From: Gordius sp. MW1
Lineage: Eukaryota > Nematomorpha > Gordioida > Gordea > Gordiidae
Length of the DNA stretch: 64,000 bases
Assembly (NCBI GenBank): GCA_964036665.1
Contig: OZ038533.1
Span: forward strand, 15,409,075 to 15,473,074
Reading direction: 5' to 3'
Shown here piece by piece: positions 32,301 to 44,807 of the stretch (position 1 is the stretch's first letter; the number at the start of each line of letters is the position of its first letter). The notes under the pieces were generated by a model. That model saw only the letters and a list, made by a program, of their open reading frames with translations. It was not told the origin of the DNA and made no database searches. The position numbers and the translations under genes are program-made.

Positions 32301-34643
32301 TCATTTTTTCCATCGGTCAGGAGCCAGCGGACGGCCAAAAAGTCCTAATAGCAATGGTAGTAACAGGAACAATCATAATAGTCAAAAACAAACGAAAAAA
32401 TAAACTCGGATTAACATTTTGGCCAATGGTCATTTTTTTCATTGGTCAGCAGCTAGCGGACGGCCAAAAAGTCTTATTATCAATGATAGTAACAAGAACA
32501 ATCAAAAGAGTCAAAAAAACTCCGGGATTCTAACCCAAAAACTAGTTAAATTGTATAGCAATTAAAATTAAAAGTAAACAACTTTTATTTATGTTTATTA
32601 TATAATAAAATGAAACAATAATAAAACAAGCGGACGGCCAAAAAGTCATATTATCAATGGTAGTAACAGGAAAAATATATTAATTTAATTTAAAAAATAA
32701 AAAAAATTTTGCCCTCTCCGGGAATCGAACCAACAATTCAGAACGTTCGCCGGGGTTCGAACCCACATTAATAGAGGCATAGGCTTTTGTAGGGGCACAG
32801 GGACCCATATCAGTAAAGGCTTAGGCCCTTGTAGTGGAGGGCATAGGGTAATTATAGCAATTAATATCAATGTTACCCAATTCAAAAACGAATAGATATA
32901 CTTATGCATTAATTTAACATAGCAATTTAAACCCGACCCCGCCCGAAAGTGAGGGAGATAGAGATGAGGGGTGGGGCACCTCTTTCTCATGCATTAATTT
33001 AAAAAATCGATAACCTAATATACCCAATGCAAATAGATAGGGACGGACGGACGGATGGACAACGGACGGACAACAAAAAACGAGCCCATAAATTGCATAG
33101 CAATTAATTATGTATCCAATCAGCTTAGATCTTCCAACTTTCTTTACCTCCAACAAGTAATGACTTTGTGATTACATCCCGCAATCCGACCAATAATTCT
33201 GATAGAGAATTTTGTAAAATAATCTGTTTTTAGTTTTTTCCTACAATTACCAGTTTTTAATACGAGGTTGAAGGTGCCAAAAATGACCTTTTTAAGCTTT
33301 TTTGAGGCTAAATTGCCAAGGTTTTTTTAATATTTAGTGAAAAATAGTAATATATTCATGTAGATTAAAGTTTCATCTAGTGATGAGATAATTAAGTCTT
33401 AATGACTATTGATTACACTTAAATATACCCTTAAAATTTAAAGATTATGCAAGACACATAGAAGGTCATTATTTTGAGGGCTCAAATAGGACGTAAAAGT
33501 TTAAAGTTAAAACTTTAAAATCTTTACAACGAAGATTAAGCTAATATCGTTATAATTAATAGTGATACCATCGCCAGTTATTCCTATATGGCCGCAAATT
33601 AAAAGTCTTATTAGAAATTTATTCGCAAATGTTGTTATAATAAGGCATATAAAAATTGTTTTAGGAGAAAAACGTTGGTCGTTTCTTTAAGTTAAAAGAA
33701 TCCTACTCCCTAATCTCATTTTGAAAAGTAATTTGTTGGGTTACATTTTTTAAAAATAGGATCTAATTTGCGAGAAAATACTTCGAACTAGTCCCTTTAA
33801 AAACTTTAATTATGGCCCTTCATTGATTCTGCGCATCAAGATGACCCAGGTTTAACTCCAAATATTAATATTTAGTTTAGTTTAGGGCAAATATTTTGGC
33901 GGTCAATTATAAAAAATGTTTATAACTTCTTATGGTTTATTTTTTTCTTGGTTATAAATTTCTTTGCCAAGAAGGAAGCTTTATGTGACCACTGACCAGC
34001 TAGGGTGTTATTTTGCAAATAAAGAACATAATTTAGCATTGCCCTTCATGCATGTATTATCATTTCCCTTAATAACACCATGATACTAAATAGTATCGCT
34101 TATTTTAAAGTTTAACTTTCCATATGAATCACTGAATTAAGTACTCTTTTCCAAATGTTTTTGAATATTCATATTTGCAAATCGATAAATTATTTTAATC
34201 CTACGTCGTTCTCTGTATCCATGTTGATTAGTGATGTAAAAACGGCTGGGTTTTGTTTGGTCGATTTTTGGTTTGAGTCGATAAAACTCAAACGGACGAA
34301 AGGTTTTTGGGTCTATTTTTCTTCGTCACATAAAACAAAAGGTTTTTTGGTCCAACCTTTGGACTGCTTATATTTTAGTCGACTATAACCAAAGGTCGAC
34401 CAAACAAAACCCAGCCGTTTTTACAACATTAATGTTGATGCCATTACCTTGATCCATTGAATCGGAAACCACGGTTTGTTGGTATTTGACAAGCATGGGA
34501 CAAAGAAGGTATCTAGGTCTTTTGGGTAAACCATTAGCGTCATTCATGCATTCTTCAACGCTCCTATACGCCCAGGCGGTATGCCAGGATGAGAGGGTAG
34601 TTAAGCATAACACTAACAGCATCATTATCCAAGTTGAAGTCAT
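29397..34643 (-). CDS. FLRFamide prepropeptide (myosuppressin-like), spliced
   Basis: Coding parts are 34448-34643, 29536-29625 and 29397-29449, with phases that fit (1, 1). Splice sites are G|GTAATG, ACAG|AT, G|GTGAAT and TTTTGCAG|AT; a TCTGCAG acceptor 3 nt before the ATG implies an upstream 5' UTR exon. The product has 112 residues: a signal peptide (1 to about 25, MMLLVLCLTTL core), two cysteines 16 apart (C32, C48), then dibasic KK sites and the C-terminus KK-TAYPFLRF-GRR-stop. Cleavage and amidation would give TAYPFLRFamide. Arthropod myosuppressin precursors have the same plan: two cysteines with 15 residues between, SDDL before the last dibasic site, and one FLRFamide at the very end. 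The peptide here is two residues shorter than the usual decapeptide and lacks the DVxH core, so another FLRFamide family is possible. A second dibasic-bounded stretch starts NSPYRIWLRSS. The 4.8-kb intron joining the first two parts is my inference. Confidence 0.68.
29626..30678. other. Intron of the neuropeptide gene, 3' part
   Basis: AT-rich DNA without recognisable genes or repeats up to the first MITE. Confidence 0.5.
30679..30826. mobile_element. GC-rich MITE copy, decayed
   Basis: G run and C run with the right end CCTGCCTATGCCCATG; the left end is degenerate. Lies 47 bp from the next copy. Confidence 0.6.
30874..31035. mobile_element. GC-rich MITE copy with target duplication
   Basis: 162 bp, ends CATGGGCATAGCCAGG and CCTGACTACGCCCATG. 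Flanks TACACTTT (30866-30873) and TACACTTA match in 7 of 8 bases. Confidence 0.85.
31430..31610. repeat. Dispersed repeat with GGGCCTTCGGCCC hairpin, second copy
   Basis: The same block as 9130-9310, in the same orientation, again followed by CCAATGG hairpin units. The pair probably represents one larger compound repeat. Confidence 0.75.
31855..33110 (-). repeat. CCAATGG hairpin/SINE mosaic, second cluster
   Basis: Hairpins near 31858, 31957, 32065, 32164, 32291 and 32418, B-box pieces near 32520 and 32710, the GGGCACAGGGACCCATATCAG block near 32790 and, at 33035-33110, GGACGGAC steps and GAGCCCATAAATTGCATAGC. Same content and order as parts of 9.4-13.3 kb. Confidence 0.8.
33111..34230. other. 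Intron of the neuropeptide gene, no feature seen
   Basis: AT-rich; no frame or repeat that I can support. Confidence 0.5.
34231..34429. mobile_element. Tc1/mariner-like MITE beside a splice donor
   Basis: 199 bp with long terminal inverted repeats (GTAAAAACGGCTGGGTTTTG, then TTTGGTCGA, and their complement), flanked by TA. Inside are further GTCGAC-type arms. It ends 18 bp from the splice donor of the neuropeptide's first coding exon (34448). Relatives: 36257-36446, 43190-43374, 46709-46865. Confidence 0.82.
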
Positions 34644-34646
34644 GAT

Positions 34647-36256
34647 CTGCAGATTTAGATAAATTATATTTAATTTCGTCAAGATTGAAGGTCGCTCACT
34701 TTTAATTACAGGCAAAATTAGCCAAGAATACAAATGCCACTTTATAATGGTTTCTGGTTTGTGAATACTTTATTATAGATAAGTTATATCCTTACTCTAT
34801 GATAGCAACAAATGAGTCTTTTGGTCTAAATAATTTTGAATAATAGTAAAAAGTATGAGGTCGTTTTTAATTACGACTTGTGGATGTGTCATTAATGTGT
34901 ATTAATCACATACTTTTATTTTTGCAATTACACTGATATCAATTAATAGAAACGGGCCTGACGATAAGCAGGTACATCGCGAGTGTAAGCTAGTATCAAC
35001 GTGTCACAAACAATGGAATAAATAGTTAGATTTGAATATTGCTTGTTAAAATTGAAATATGGGGACCTTTGAAAACTAAAACTATGATCAACACAAAATT
35101 AGATCAAATTGTAAACTTTTAGAATATAAAGGATAGTCTAAAATATATCATGTTCGTTAATTGCAGATTAAAGCTTTGTATGATTTTATTAATAAACTAG
35201 ATCAGATTTAACCCATTCTGCATACATATATTATTTATAATCGCGAGTTTAATGCAAATGTAGTCATGATTTATCATTGTTAATGTAGGATGTTTGAAGT
35301 ATTTAAAACATCTCCAGTGTTTTTTCAAAACATTTTAAGAGTATCGAGCTTTATCAGTATCACTTATTAATGTTTTTAAAAAGACCAAAAAAAGCTAAGC
35401 TTAAAATTAAATGCCAACTAATCCTAATAATTTAATGCATCAAGCCCTTATATAGAACTAGGAACAGTCAAGTGATAAGTTTGTATGTTATCGCTAATAA
35501 GTATTATGCACGTTATAAACGCGTTAAGGTACATAATAAGATTAAAGGCTTGGCAATACCCATTTCTATTGTCACCCACGATGGATTTGATACTCTTTAT
35601 GTATATAGAGTATATTAAGTGACAAAAATGTAGGCTCTCACTCACATTCTTATAAAATTGGGAAAATTTGTTTTGTCACAAAAAGTAAGTTGACGTCGCA
35701 AAGGCATATATTCGCAATTCTTGTAGCATATTGACTTAATCAATTGATTAAGATAGTTGAAGATTGGGATGATTTATTATACAAATTTTCAAAAAAATAT
35801 TCCCTTGTTTATCTAAAAAAACGTTTTCGTTTTCAAGATAAAGATATATACACGAGATTGATTAATTTTAACAATTTTAATTAACTTTTGCTAAATATTG
35901 TTTGTAATAACCTATTAATTTTTGGATCGTTCAAAATTTTAAATTAAAAATCGCACTGTTCAAGGTTAAAACATTTTCTTAAAAAAGGTTGATTGATTAT
36001 AAGCCATTCCTTTAAATACAAATTTAAGTTTAATTCAAAATTATTGAAGACCTGGTTATCATTTTTATTATCAATAAAATTTTGAGACGATGTGCAGATA
36101 GAAAGACTAAATACTTTATTTTAATCAATTTCAGGAAAATTTTATTTAAATTGGGTAAAAAACGTATGGTAATATAAAAAGTAGTTAATGCTTAGCTAAA
36201 TTTATAATAATGAAATACACTATGTATTTATATAACTCCCTTTCCTGCATCCACTG
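34647..36256. other. No gene recognised (5' flank of the neuropeptide gene)
   Basis: Should contain the 5' UTR exon and promoter of the neuropeptide gene, but I cannot place them. Otherwise AT-rich. Confidence 0.4.
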
Positions 36257-36446
36257 ATTCGGCTGGGTTTTGTTTAGTCGACGTTTGGTTTTAGTCGACT
36301 AAACATAAACAGACCACAGGTTTTTGGTATGTTTTTTAATCGACCTATAGGCTCAGGCGAAATTTCAAAAACAGTCTAGAGTCGACCGTTACTTTTTCTT
36401 GGACCAAATGTCGATCGAACAAACCCAACCGTTTTTACAACACTAG
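36257..36446. mobile_element. GTCGAC MITE, second copy
   Basis: GGCTGGGTTTTGTTTAGTCGA at the left and AACCGTTTTTACAACAC at the right; the left tip is missing. Confidence 0.75.
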
Positions 36447-39400
36447 CGCGCACACGCTGTTTTACTGGTCTACAAATAAACAATTTGACCGAACGGCTCT
36501 ATCTAAAATCATTTACATTTTTCTCGATTTTTAACTGCCGCTTTTTTATTTTTGTAAATTGATTATTATGTTTGGTTTGTGAAAAGGTTTCCAAGCATGT
36601 TTTTCCAAAGGTAAAATGGCCGCTCCGACTTATTTCCGCTCATAATAATTCATACATAAATATTGAACGACAGGTTTAATCCGATCAAATGTACATCGGA
36701 CACCGGCCGAAGAGCAAGCTGACTATGCTCAACTAAAGGGAAGTTTTTTTGTCAAATTCGCGCTTGTTTATAATATTTATAATTTCTTAAAGAAATGTAA
36801 ACAAACCTATTCGTTGTTTGGAATAACAATCGGGTTTTTATTTTTATTAATTTTTGTAAAAGCTTAAACGTTTGATAATTAGGTATGAAATGCCTAAGTC
36901 TAACATCCAAGCACCTATAGATTCTCCCCGCTCCGTTCCTTTATATAAAATATCTCACGTTATATTTCGATACCCTAATTTGACAAAATATGGGTTAAGA
37001 GATCAAAACCTAAAAATGTAATTATTTATATTTTTTAAAATTATCGGACCAACTAACAAATAAATAGTTTAACTTATCCCCAAATTTTTTAATTTTAGTA
37101 GCTAATAAAACTTTAAAATGCAAATAATTAAATTATAAAAGCTTATTTAATTTAACTTGTAAAATTATTAAATATTTTTAACGTTAAACGTTAATTTAAA
37201 AAAATTTAGTTAATAGTAGGGAGAAAGGACTCTTTTATTCATTATACTATTCCTTGTTTAAAGTTTAGAAATTAATAGCAATTAAAATCGATAAGGAAAA
37301 ATAAATTTGGAATGTTAAATGTGCAAAAAAAGGATTTTAAATTTAAGAGGCCTGGCTAAATTAAAAAGTAAAAACCTGGGACCGGGCTCGGGCCTAATAA
37401 AATATATTTTACAGTGCTTTAGATTTACTTTGTTATTAATAAACAACTTTGAACTAAATTCAAGGGCAATGCGTTGCTTGATACATGTGTTCAAGCGTAA
37501 AATCTTGATAAAAATGAGTTTTTAAAGCATCTTTTAAACACGGTAATTACCACTCACTTATTTACGAAAATAGGTATTGGCATTGCGACAGAATGGCAAA
37601 ATTATCTGATCATTATTTGAATCAAAAAGGGTATTTTTATAAAGGAATGCGCAAAATCCAATTAAAACGCATAATAAAATGGAAATTTGAAAATGTTTTG
37701 ATAAGTGGTTCCAAAACTTTCTTATCAGGGGCACCATCTAGAAAATTATCTTCCCGAATAAAAATTTTAATCCTGATCAAGCTAAACTTGTTTTTACATG
37801 GGATGTCAATTATCAGGATTTTAAAAAATAATAATTTATTTAGTTATAAATAATAAATATTTTTTAGATTAATAGCATTTATATCATCACACAGACATTA
37901 TTCAAAAAAAATTAGTATAATTAGGTGAAAAGGTGATGTATTTTCAGCAAAGTTTCTATATATTGCCTTAGAATTTTCAATAAAAATCAAAACTTAAAGT
38001 TATTTTAGTCAATTTCTTGCCACTCTTGGCAGATAAATATTTTAAAAGATCAACAAAATTTATACGCAATTTTATTTTTAGTAATGCCAAAGCGTTAATT
38101 TATATTCTTGTGAATTAACTGATAAATTGCAGCAATTTTATTAAAAATCTCCAATTTAAAATGTAATGATATGATAAATATAAAGTCCATTTATGTTTTT
38201 GTAATTAAAATTCATAAAAATCAACTTAAATATTAATATATTAAATTACTTGAGTGTGCCTCATCTTTTGTAGGTATGTTTTATAAAATGTTAAACTTTG
38301 GTTTAAAATATTTTAAAGAATTTCTATAACTTAAATTATGTTGGACAGAGAATAATTTTGTTGGATATAATAATATTAATTGGGTTGTGAATTGTAGAAT
38401 TAAAAAAAATATATATGTAATATTGTATGTATCTGCAATTGACTTCTTGATCGATTAATTTTTGAAATAATAATCGATGTGTTATTTTCTTGATAAATAT
38501 AAACGCGTTTATAAAAATGATATTTCTGATGTTATATCATAAAATTACTTAAATATAAATAAAAAAAATGTTGTATTAACTTCAATTTCTTTAATAAAAG
38601 GAACAATAATCCAAGCTTTTATAGGTTTGTTTTTAAATAAATATACAAGCATAAATTTATAAAAACGCTAAACTTATACACTGATCTGTAATAAATAAAA
38701 ATTTTAAGGTTTAAAAAACATAAATTTAGCTTTTAATCTTCCTAATACATTTAAAAACTTATATTTTTATGAATTTAACAGTAATTACCTGTAACTTTTT
38801 AGTGAATTAATGCAGGGGGGGTGTGATGGAAAATTAGTATAAAGAAGCAAAAAATGCAATTGACGAAGCTACCCTCGCCTCCCTCCCCCGCTTTGATTAC
38901 ATATTGATAACAAGTAAATTAAGACACGCTATCAAGACCGGGTCTTGCTCATCCATATTAATTATAACCCTTTTCCCTCCTTTATTAATAATTTATATGA
39001 CATCATTTTATTTATCTCTGGTGCTCACCTGGCCTAATATTATTCCAGTAAAAACACATCACCTTTGACTCACCCATAAAAGCTTTTATGAAGTTTGTAG
39101 AAAAATTAATTATGTATGCTAAGCAAAAATCGCGTATTATCATAATATTAAAAATAAACAGTTTAAATTTTTACATTTTGGGTCAAATAATGAATGAATT
39201 TTTTTATATTTTATGCTCATTAAAGATAAATAAAAATTAGTTTTAAGGGAAGGAGCATTGCATCTTCCTGCCTCCCTCTGGCCAAATTTTACTATGCATT
39301 TAAAGAAGTTACTAAAATGACAAGTTATGGCGTTTACGATTTTTAAAAAAAGTATATTGAAAATAAGATCTTTCGGGGGTAAAAAACCCCTTTTAAATTT

Positions 39401-41046
39401 TGTAAACTACTTAAAAATGACGTGTTCCGTCAACTTTTAACAAATTTTATAGTAAAAAGAATATACTTTTTAATATGAATAACGTGTAAATATATATTTG
39501 GAGAATTTAATAATCTTTAAACCCATCTTAAAGTGAAATTATCAGCCTGGGGCTACCGAAAGCGGGGCTATCGTGTCCTTTTACTCATTCATGAATTAAG
39601 CATGGTGCATAATTGCTATCAGAAAACTAACTTTGTAATATCTGAACAAAAAAAAATCGTTGAACAAACGAAGTTAAGTTCACATTTAAAATTAGTATAC
39701 AATTTTTTTTTAAATTTTAAGCTTTTCATATTTTAACAATATAGGCACATGCACTAAATTAGTTATACATTTGACTTCAAATAATAGAAGAAACCTTAGC
39801 CTAATTTAATGGACACGTTTACCCCGGTCATTTTTCGAAGTTATACAAGTTGTCCTTTTTTTTGAAACCCTCCTATAAAAAATATATAAACTGTGTTGCT
39901 ATACTATTTTTTCTTCTAACAAACATTGTAGACACTATTAGTGAAAAACTTTATAAAAATCGGTTAAACAATTTTGCCGGCTTTTTAAACTTTTTATGGT
40001 CGAGATAGCCCCGGTTTCCCCACTACTATTTAAAAATTGGTTATGCGCTTATACAACTAGGTTTATGCTAGTGCAAAAAAAGGCATCGAAAAAATTATCC
40101 AAAGAGCTCTTAAATTAATTGGGATCATTTAGTTCCAAGGCAGCTTATCTAAAATATCCATTATCAAAAATCAATTTAAATATATTTGCCCTATACACAG
40201 ATTAACTTAAAGCCGAGTATTTTCTTATGATAATAAAATAATTGTGAAATTACTAATTTTCCTCCCTAAAATCATGACATAATTCGATTATATTTATCCT
40301 TAGCCTTTGAATGCATCTTAAATTTAGTAAGTTTATATTTAATGGTAATTCAAACACGCCAAGGAAATGTCTTATATATTTCTACTAAATGAAGTAGATT
40401 ACATAGAGCAGTTTTAAATTTTCTTATAGGATTCATCAAAAACAAAAATGTTTGAAATTCATTAATAAATCCTAAGTTCAATCTTATATAAATTTCTCAT
40501 TTAATACTGTAACTAATATTATTGGCTCTCCTGATTTGATAAAAAAAAATAAGTCTATAAAGGTTGGAACTAGATTATGATTTAGTAACCTTTGCTTTGA
40601 CACTTAATTGTATTTTACCAAAAAACTACAATACCCATTTAATTCAATTAATTCTGATTAAAGCAACCTAACAAATTTTAATTAAAGTAAAATCCATGTG
40701 TATAACCGTTAAGAAAAGGCGTCTAAACTTCAACTATTGATTTATATGTTTATATATATAGTTCACATAAATCAAAATCAATGCAAGATACAAAAAAAAC
40801 TCACATTCAATCAGGTGCGAGATTATTAAATGATTTATTTGAATGTATGAAAAAAAAACTAATTTAAAGTTAATGTAAAGTCTTCAAAATCTAATAAATG
40901 CCGTTTTAAGCCATTTAAAAGAACTACATTTGTTATTTTACCCAAGTTTAAAATTTATTTCGTATACTCTTGTTAAAAAAACTATGAGTTCTTACAACTT
41001 AGAAGAATTTAAAACCGTTTTCAAAGCTATCTCATGTGTCTAGAAC
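36447..41046. other. No gene recognised, 4.6 kb
   Basis: Very AT-rich. Small open frames at 37319-37525 and 37593-37853 are rich in K, I, L and N, as expected by chance. A short GC-rich patch near 37365-37395 (GGGACCGGGCTCGGGCC) resembles the ends of the foldback element at 41047. Confidence 0.5.
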
Positions 41047-41711
41047 CTTGCAGGGGCCGTGGCCCAGACTTGGCCCTGCCCAAGATAGTTTTGAGCCAGG
41101 CTCGAGTAGAATTTAATAAAAATAATTGGGTTTCGGGCATGGGTTGGGCCGGAAGGGACAGCCATACCTGAGGCCCGAGCCCGCTTAGAATAAAAAACCA
41201 GTATAAAATAAATATTTTCGTACAGCGTACATTATATAGCTTATAATTTCAGCGCCTCCCCTTTGTCTATAGTTTTTTTAATCAAAATTGCCAATATAAT
41301 CTAGTATTTATATGCATTTATAGTAGCTATTGTAATTTCATTAATAACCTAGATAAATATTTCAAAAAGCTTATTTATTGTGAACCATTAAATAAAATTT
41401 ATTTTTTAAAGTTAGATTTTTACGTTAAAATAATTAGTTTAATAATAATTTGTAGCAGGGGAAATTGCATTCTTATAACAAACATTATCCATTTTAATAA
41501 GAATAAATACATACAATTTTGATCAATATTTATATGGTAAAATATTTTTCAAATGTAATCTTGGCCTAAATGTATTGTTAAAAAAATCGGCTCGGGCTCA
41601 AGCTTGGGTCTGGCCCTATAAAATCATTCCGGCTCGGGTCGGGCACAGGCAAACTTAAAAAAAGTTTCGGACTCGGGCAGGGCTCTGGCCAAAGAAAATT
41701 CATTTTGCAGG
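41047..41711. repeat. Possible foldback element with GC-rich ends
   Basis: GC-rich ends facing each other: CTTGGCCCTGCCC at the left and GGGCAGGGCTCTGGCCAAA at the right, each followed inward by GGCTCGGG-type steps, around an AT-rich centre. Similar patches lie at 45580-45925, 37365 and 54955. Confidence 0.45.
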
Positions 41712-43189
41712 TCTCCTCTATATGTACCCTTCTCCATCTCTTAATGCCCATTTTATTAGATGTGTACTATAAAGATTAAGTGCTTGATATTGATTTATTT
41801 TTTGCTAGCAAATATGTATTTATATAAATAATTCTCTTGAGATTTGAATATTTTTGTAATAGCCCAAAAGCTATAATAGATATGAAAATTAATGAACGAC
41901 AAAGGGTCTAATATTAGGTATACACTTAGTCTAAACGCTTATAATAGTTTTCTAAATGTTAAATCCACCAAGCAATCCATCATCATTTCTTTTCGACTTA
42001 TTAATATCTCCATTATTTATCACATAAATATTCATGGGTATAAATTGATATATATAGTGAAATGTATGTATGTAATATTAAGTCATATATAATGTCATAT
42101 TTTTATTCCACATTTTAGGTTTAAGGCTAGATATGATTATTTTTGATAAATTTCCATATTTCAAATTTAGAGTGTAATATATTAACACCCTGTTTGTGGT
42201 CGACGAGAGTAACCTATAGATTCCGAAAGACTCTTAATCACTATCTTCTAGATCTAGACTATCTTTAGCACGTTGTTTACTTAATGTTCAATGTCGCCTT
42301 ACCAAAATATTTGATTACCATATTGATTGAGTATTTATGTATCAATCATGATGTCTATATATATACTCGCATTACCTTTAAGCGAATTTGATTGAATTAG
42401 AAACTAAAGTTTTATTGCTAGCATTTTTAAAATATAAATAGCGGATCATTTATTCGTAGGTTTAAATAAATTCGTTCAAAAGTAGTATAACACGATGAGA
42501 TTAATTTTTTAGTGATACGGTTTGATTTATTAGAAATCTACCAGAACATGCAAGAAAGCTGTGGATTTGGTCAATTAAATCTCTCTTGAGTACAGGTAAC
42601 GTATAAGGATACAAGCTTGATGTCTGTTTAATTAGTAATACAACGCATAAAAAGGAACCCTTTTGACGTCCTCGTGCTATCATTTACAGTAGATGATAAT
42701 GCTGTACGTTTAAATTACATTAGGAAAATGGTGGCTCTTATATGGATTTGGTTAGGATCTACAGATTTGCAGCACTTTTTACGATATTATAATTTTGCAC
42801 CACTAGTACCAAATAATGTTAAATATTCATAATTGCTAAATATTGTCCCGCCTTGCGATTACATGAATAATTTGCTTATATTTATTGCCATTAAAATGAG
42901 GCATGAAGTAATGATTAAAGCAGCAAATATGGTTAAGCATGTCATAATATTACCAATTTATGCATTTTGCGTTCATTCTGACCTAGGGGTTCCAAAACAT
43001 TGAACAGGACATTTATCACACGCTTGATAACCTTAATATTGCATACGAAATTTAGACCTCACTATATATATAAACACGTTCATTATTAAGTGTTACTTTT
43101 TGCTGATATTTGATACAATATTTTTGGGGTAACATAAGAGTTCTAAGCAGTATTTATTAAATATATTCAGCAGATGTTACTTTAGTTTG
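41712..43189. other. No gene recognised
   Basis: AT-rich. A 60-codon open frame on the minus strand (42501-42683) has a normal residue mix but no family resemblance. Confidence 0.5.
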
Positions 43190-43374
43190 ACAATTGGGTT
43201 TTGTTTGGTCGACCTTTGACTTTAGTCGAGTAAACATAAACAAACCGAAGGTTTTTGATCTGTTTTTCTTATTCTACCTCAAGGTTTAGTCGAAATTTGA
43301 AAAACAGACGAGAGTTGACCGCTAGTCTTAGAAACCAATGGTCGACCAAACAAAATCAACCGTTTTTGCAACAC
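43190..43374. mobile_element. GTCGAC MITE, third copy
   Basis: TTGGGTTTTGTTTGGTCGACC at left in part, GGTCGACCAAACAAAAT and CCGTTTTTGCAACAC at right. Confidence 0.75.
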
Positions 43375-43466
43375 TAATAAAGACTTAGTATGTCTACTAG
43401 AAAGATTAAATTTAAAAATTTAGCTTTCTCTTACTACATTAATGGTTAAAATATAATTTTTTAAGA

Positions 43467-44807
43467 GATCAAATTATTGTGCTCAATATTTAATTCATTT
43501 TTTGCTCAGTAGAATAATCAATTGCTAAGTAGAATAATTAAATGCTCAGTAAAATATTCAAATGCTCAGTAAATAATTTAATGTTCAGTAATTTATTTAT
43601 TTGCTCAGTATAATCAATTGTTTGTTTATTGTTTCTATGTTGCTCAGTAAATGAAATTTGATTTTAAAATAAAATTAATATTTAAGCGATATTTGAAACA
43701 GTAATGTCAATTCATAGATGTCATATTTGTTATCTATGTGGTAAAAAGATATGGGTTTTGTTTATTCGACCTTAAAAGTTCGACTAAGATAAAGGACAGA
43801 ATTCATTTTTGTCTGTTTTGGTGGCAGTTGTCAAAATTATCGTTTGTAGGGCTAAATAAATTCTTTAAATGTAAATTGGTGAGCTAGAAATATCAAAAAT
43901 AAATTAAAAACTTTGCCCCCCCCCCCATTTATTTTTTACTTCACCAGAGGGGAAGGGAGAAGGGGGGGGATGATTTGCCCCCCCCCCCCCTTATATTTTA
44001 CCTCTTTCTCACCAGAGGGGGGGGGTGATTTGCCCCCTTTTTTATTTTTATACCCTCTTTCTCATCCGGAGGGGAGTGATTTGCCTCCCCCCCCCTTTTT
44101 TCACCCTCTTTCTTATCCGAAGGAAGGGGGGGTGGGGTGATTTGCCCCACCCCCTTATTTTTTTTTCTTTCTCACCCGGGAGGGGGGAGGTTGATTTGCC
44201 CCCCCCCCTCTTTTTTTACCTCTCCCTTATTTTTTACCCTCTTTCTCATTCGGGGGGGGGGTATTTCTCTTCCCCCCATTTTTCACCCCCCTCCCCTTGG
44301 GGGGCAAATCATCCTCCCACCCGAGTGAAGAGGAAGGTAAAAAAAAATGGGGGGGGGCAATCACCTCCCCACCTCCCCCCTGATGAGAAAGAGGGTAAAA
44401 AATAAGGGGGGGTCAAATCATCCCCCTTTCCCCAGGTGAGAAAGAGGGTAAAAAAGAAGGGTGGGAACAAATCATCCCCCTTTTCCTTAATGAGAAAGAG
44501 AGTAAAAATGAAGGGGGTGAAAAAGGGACAAAAAAAGGGAGGGGGTAAATTTAATTTATAAAAAAATTGTCCAATTAAAATATTATTTATAAAATATAAG
44601 CGCTAAATAAATTAATATCACAAATTATGAATTTTTATTACTGAGATTTTTAGCAAAAATACTGAGCATTATTAATTTAAATCTGAGCATTTTAAAGTTA
44701 ATTTAATGAGCAATTTTGAATTTTTAACTGGGCACTTTAATAAAATACTGATCACATTTTACTGAGCATTTTTTAATTTATTGCTGTGCATTTAAATAAC
44801 ATCCATT
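43467..44807. mobile_element. TACTGAGCA element, copy B
   Basis: 1.34 kb, the inverted counterpart of 14205-15290. Repeated TGCTCAGTA at 43484-43660, a unique arm to 43910, then at 43911-44560 about ten units of CCCTCTTTCTCACC, G run, GATTTGCCCCC, inverted about the centre near 44300, then TACTGAGCA steps to the end. It has no coding capacity; open frames across the G/C runs are artefacts. Confidence 0.75.

Noticed and set aside
42501..42683. A minus-strand host exon
   Set aside because: No family resemblance, no convincing splice sites, and length within chance expectation.
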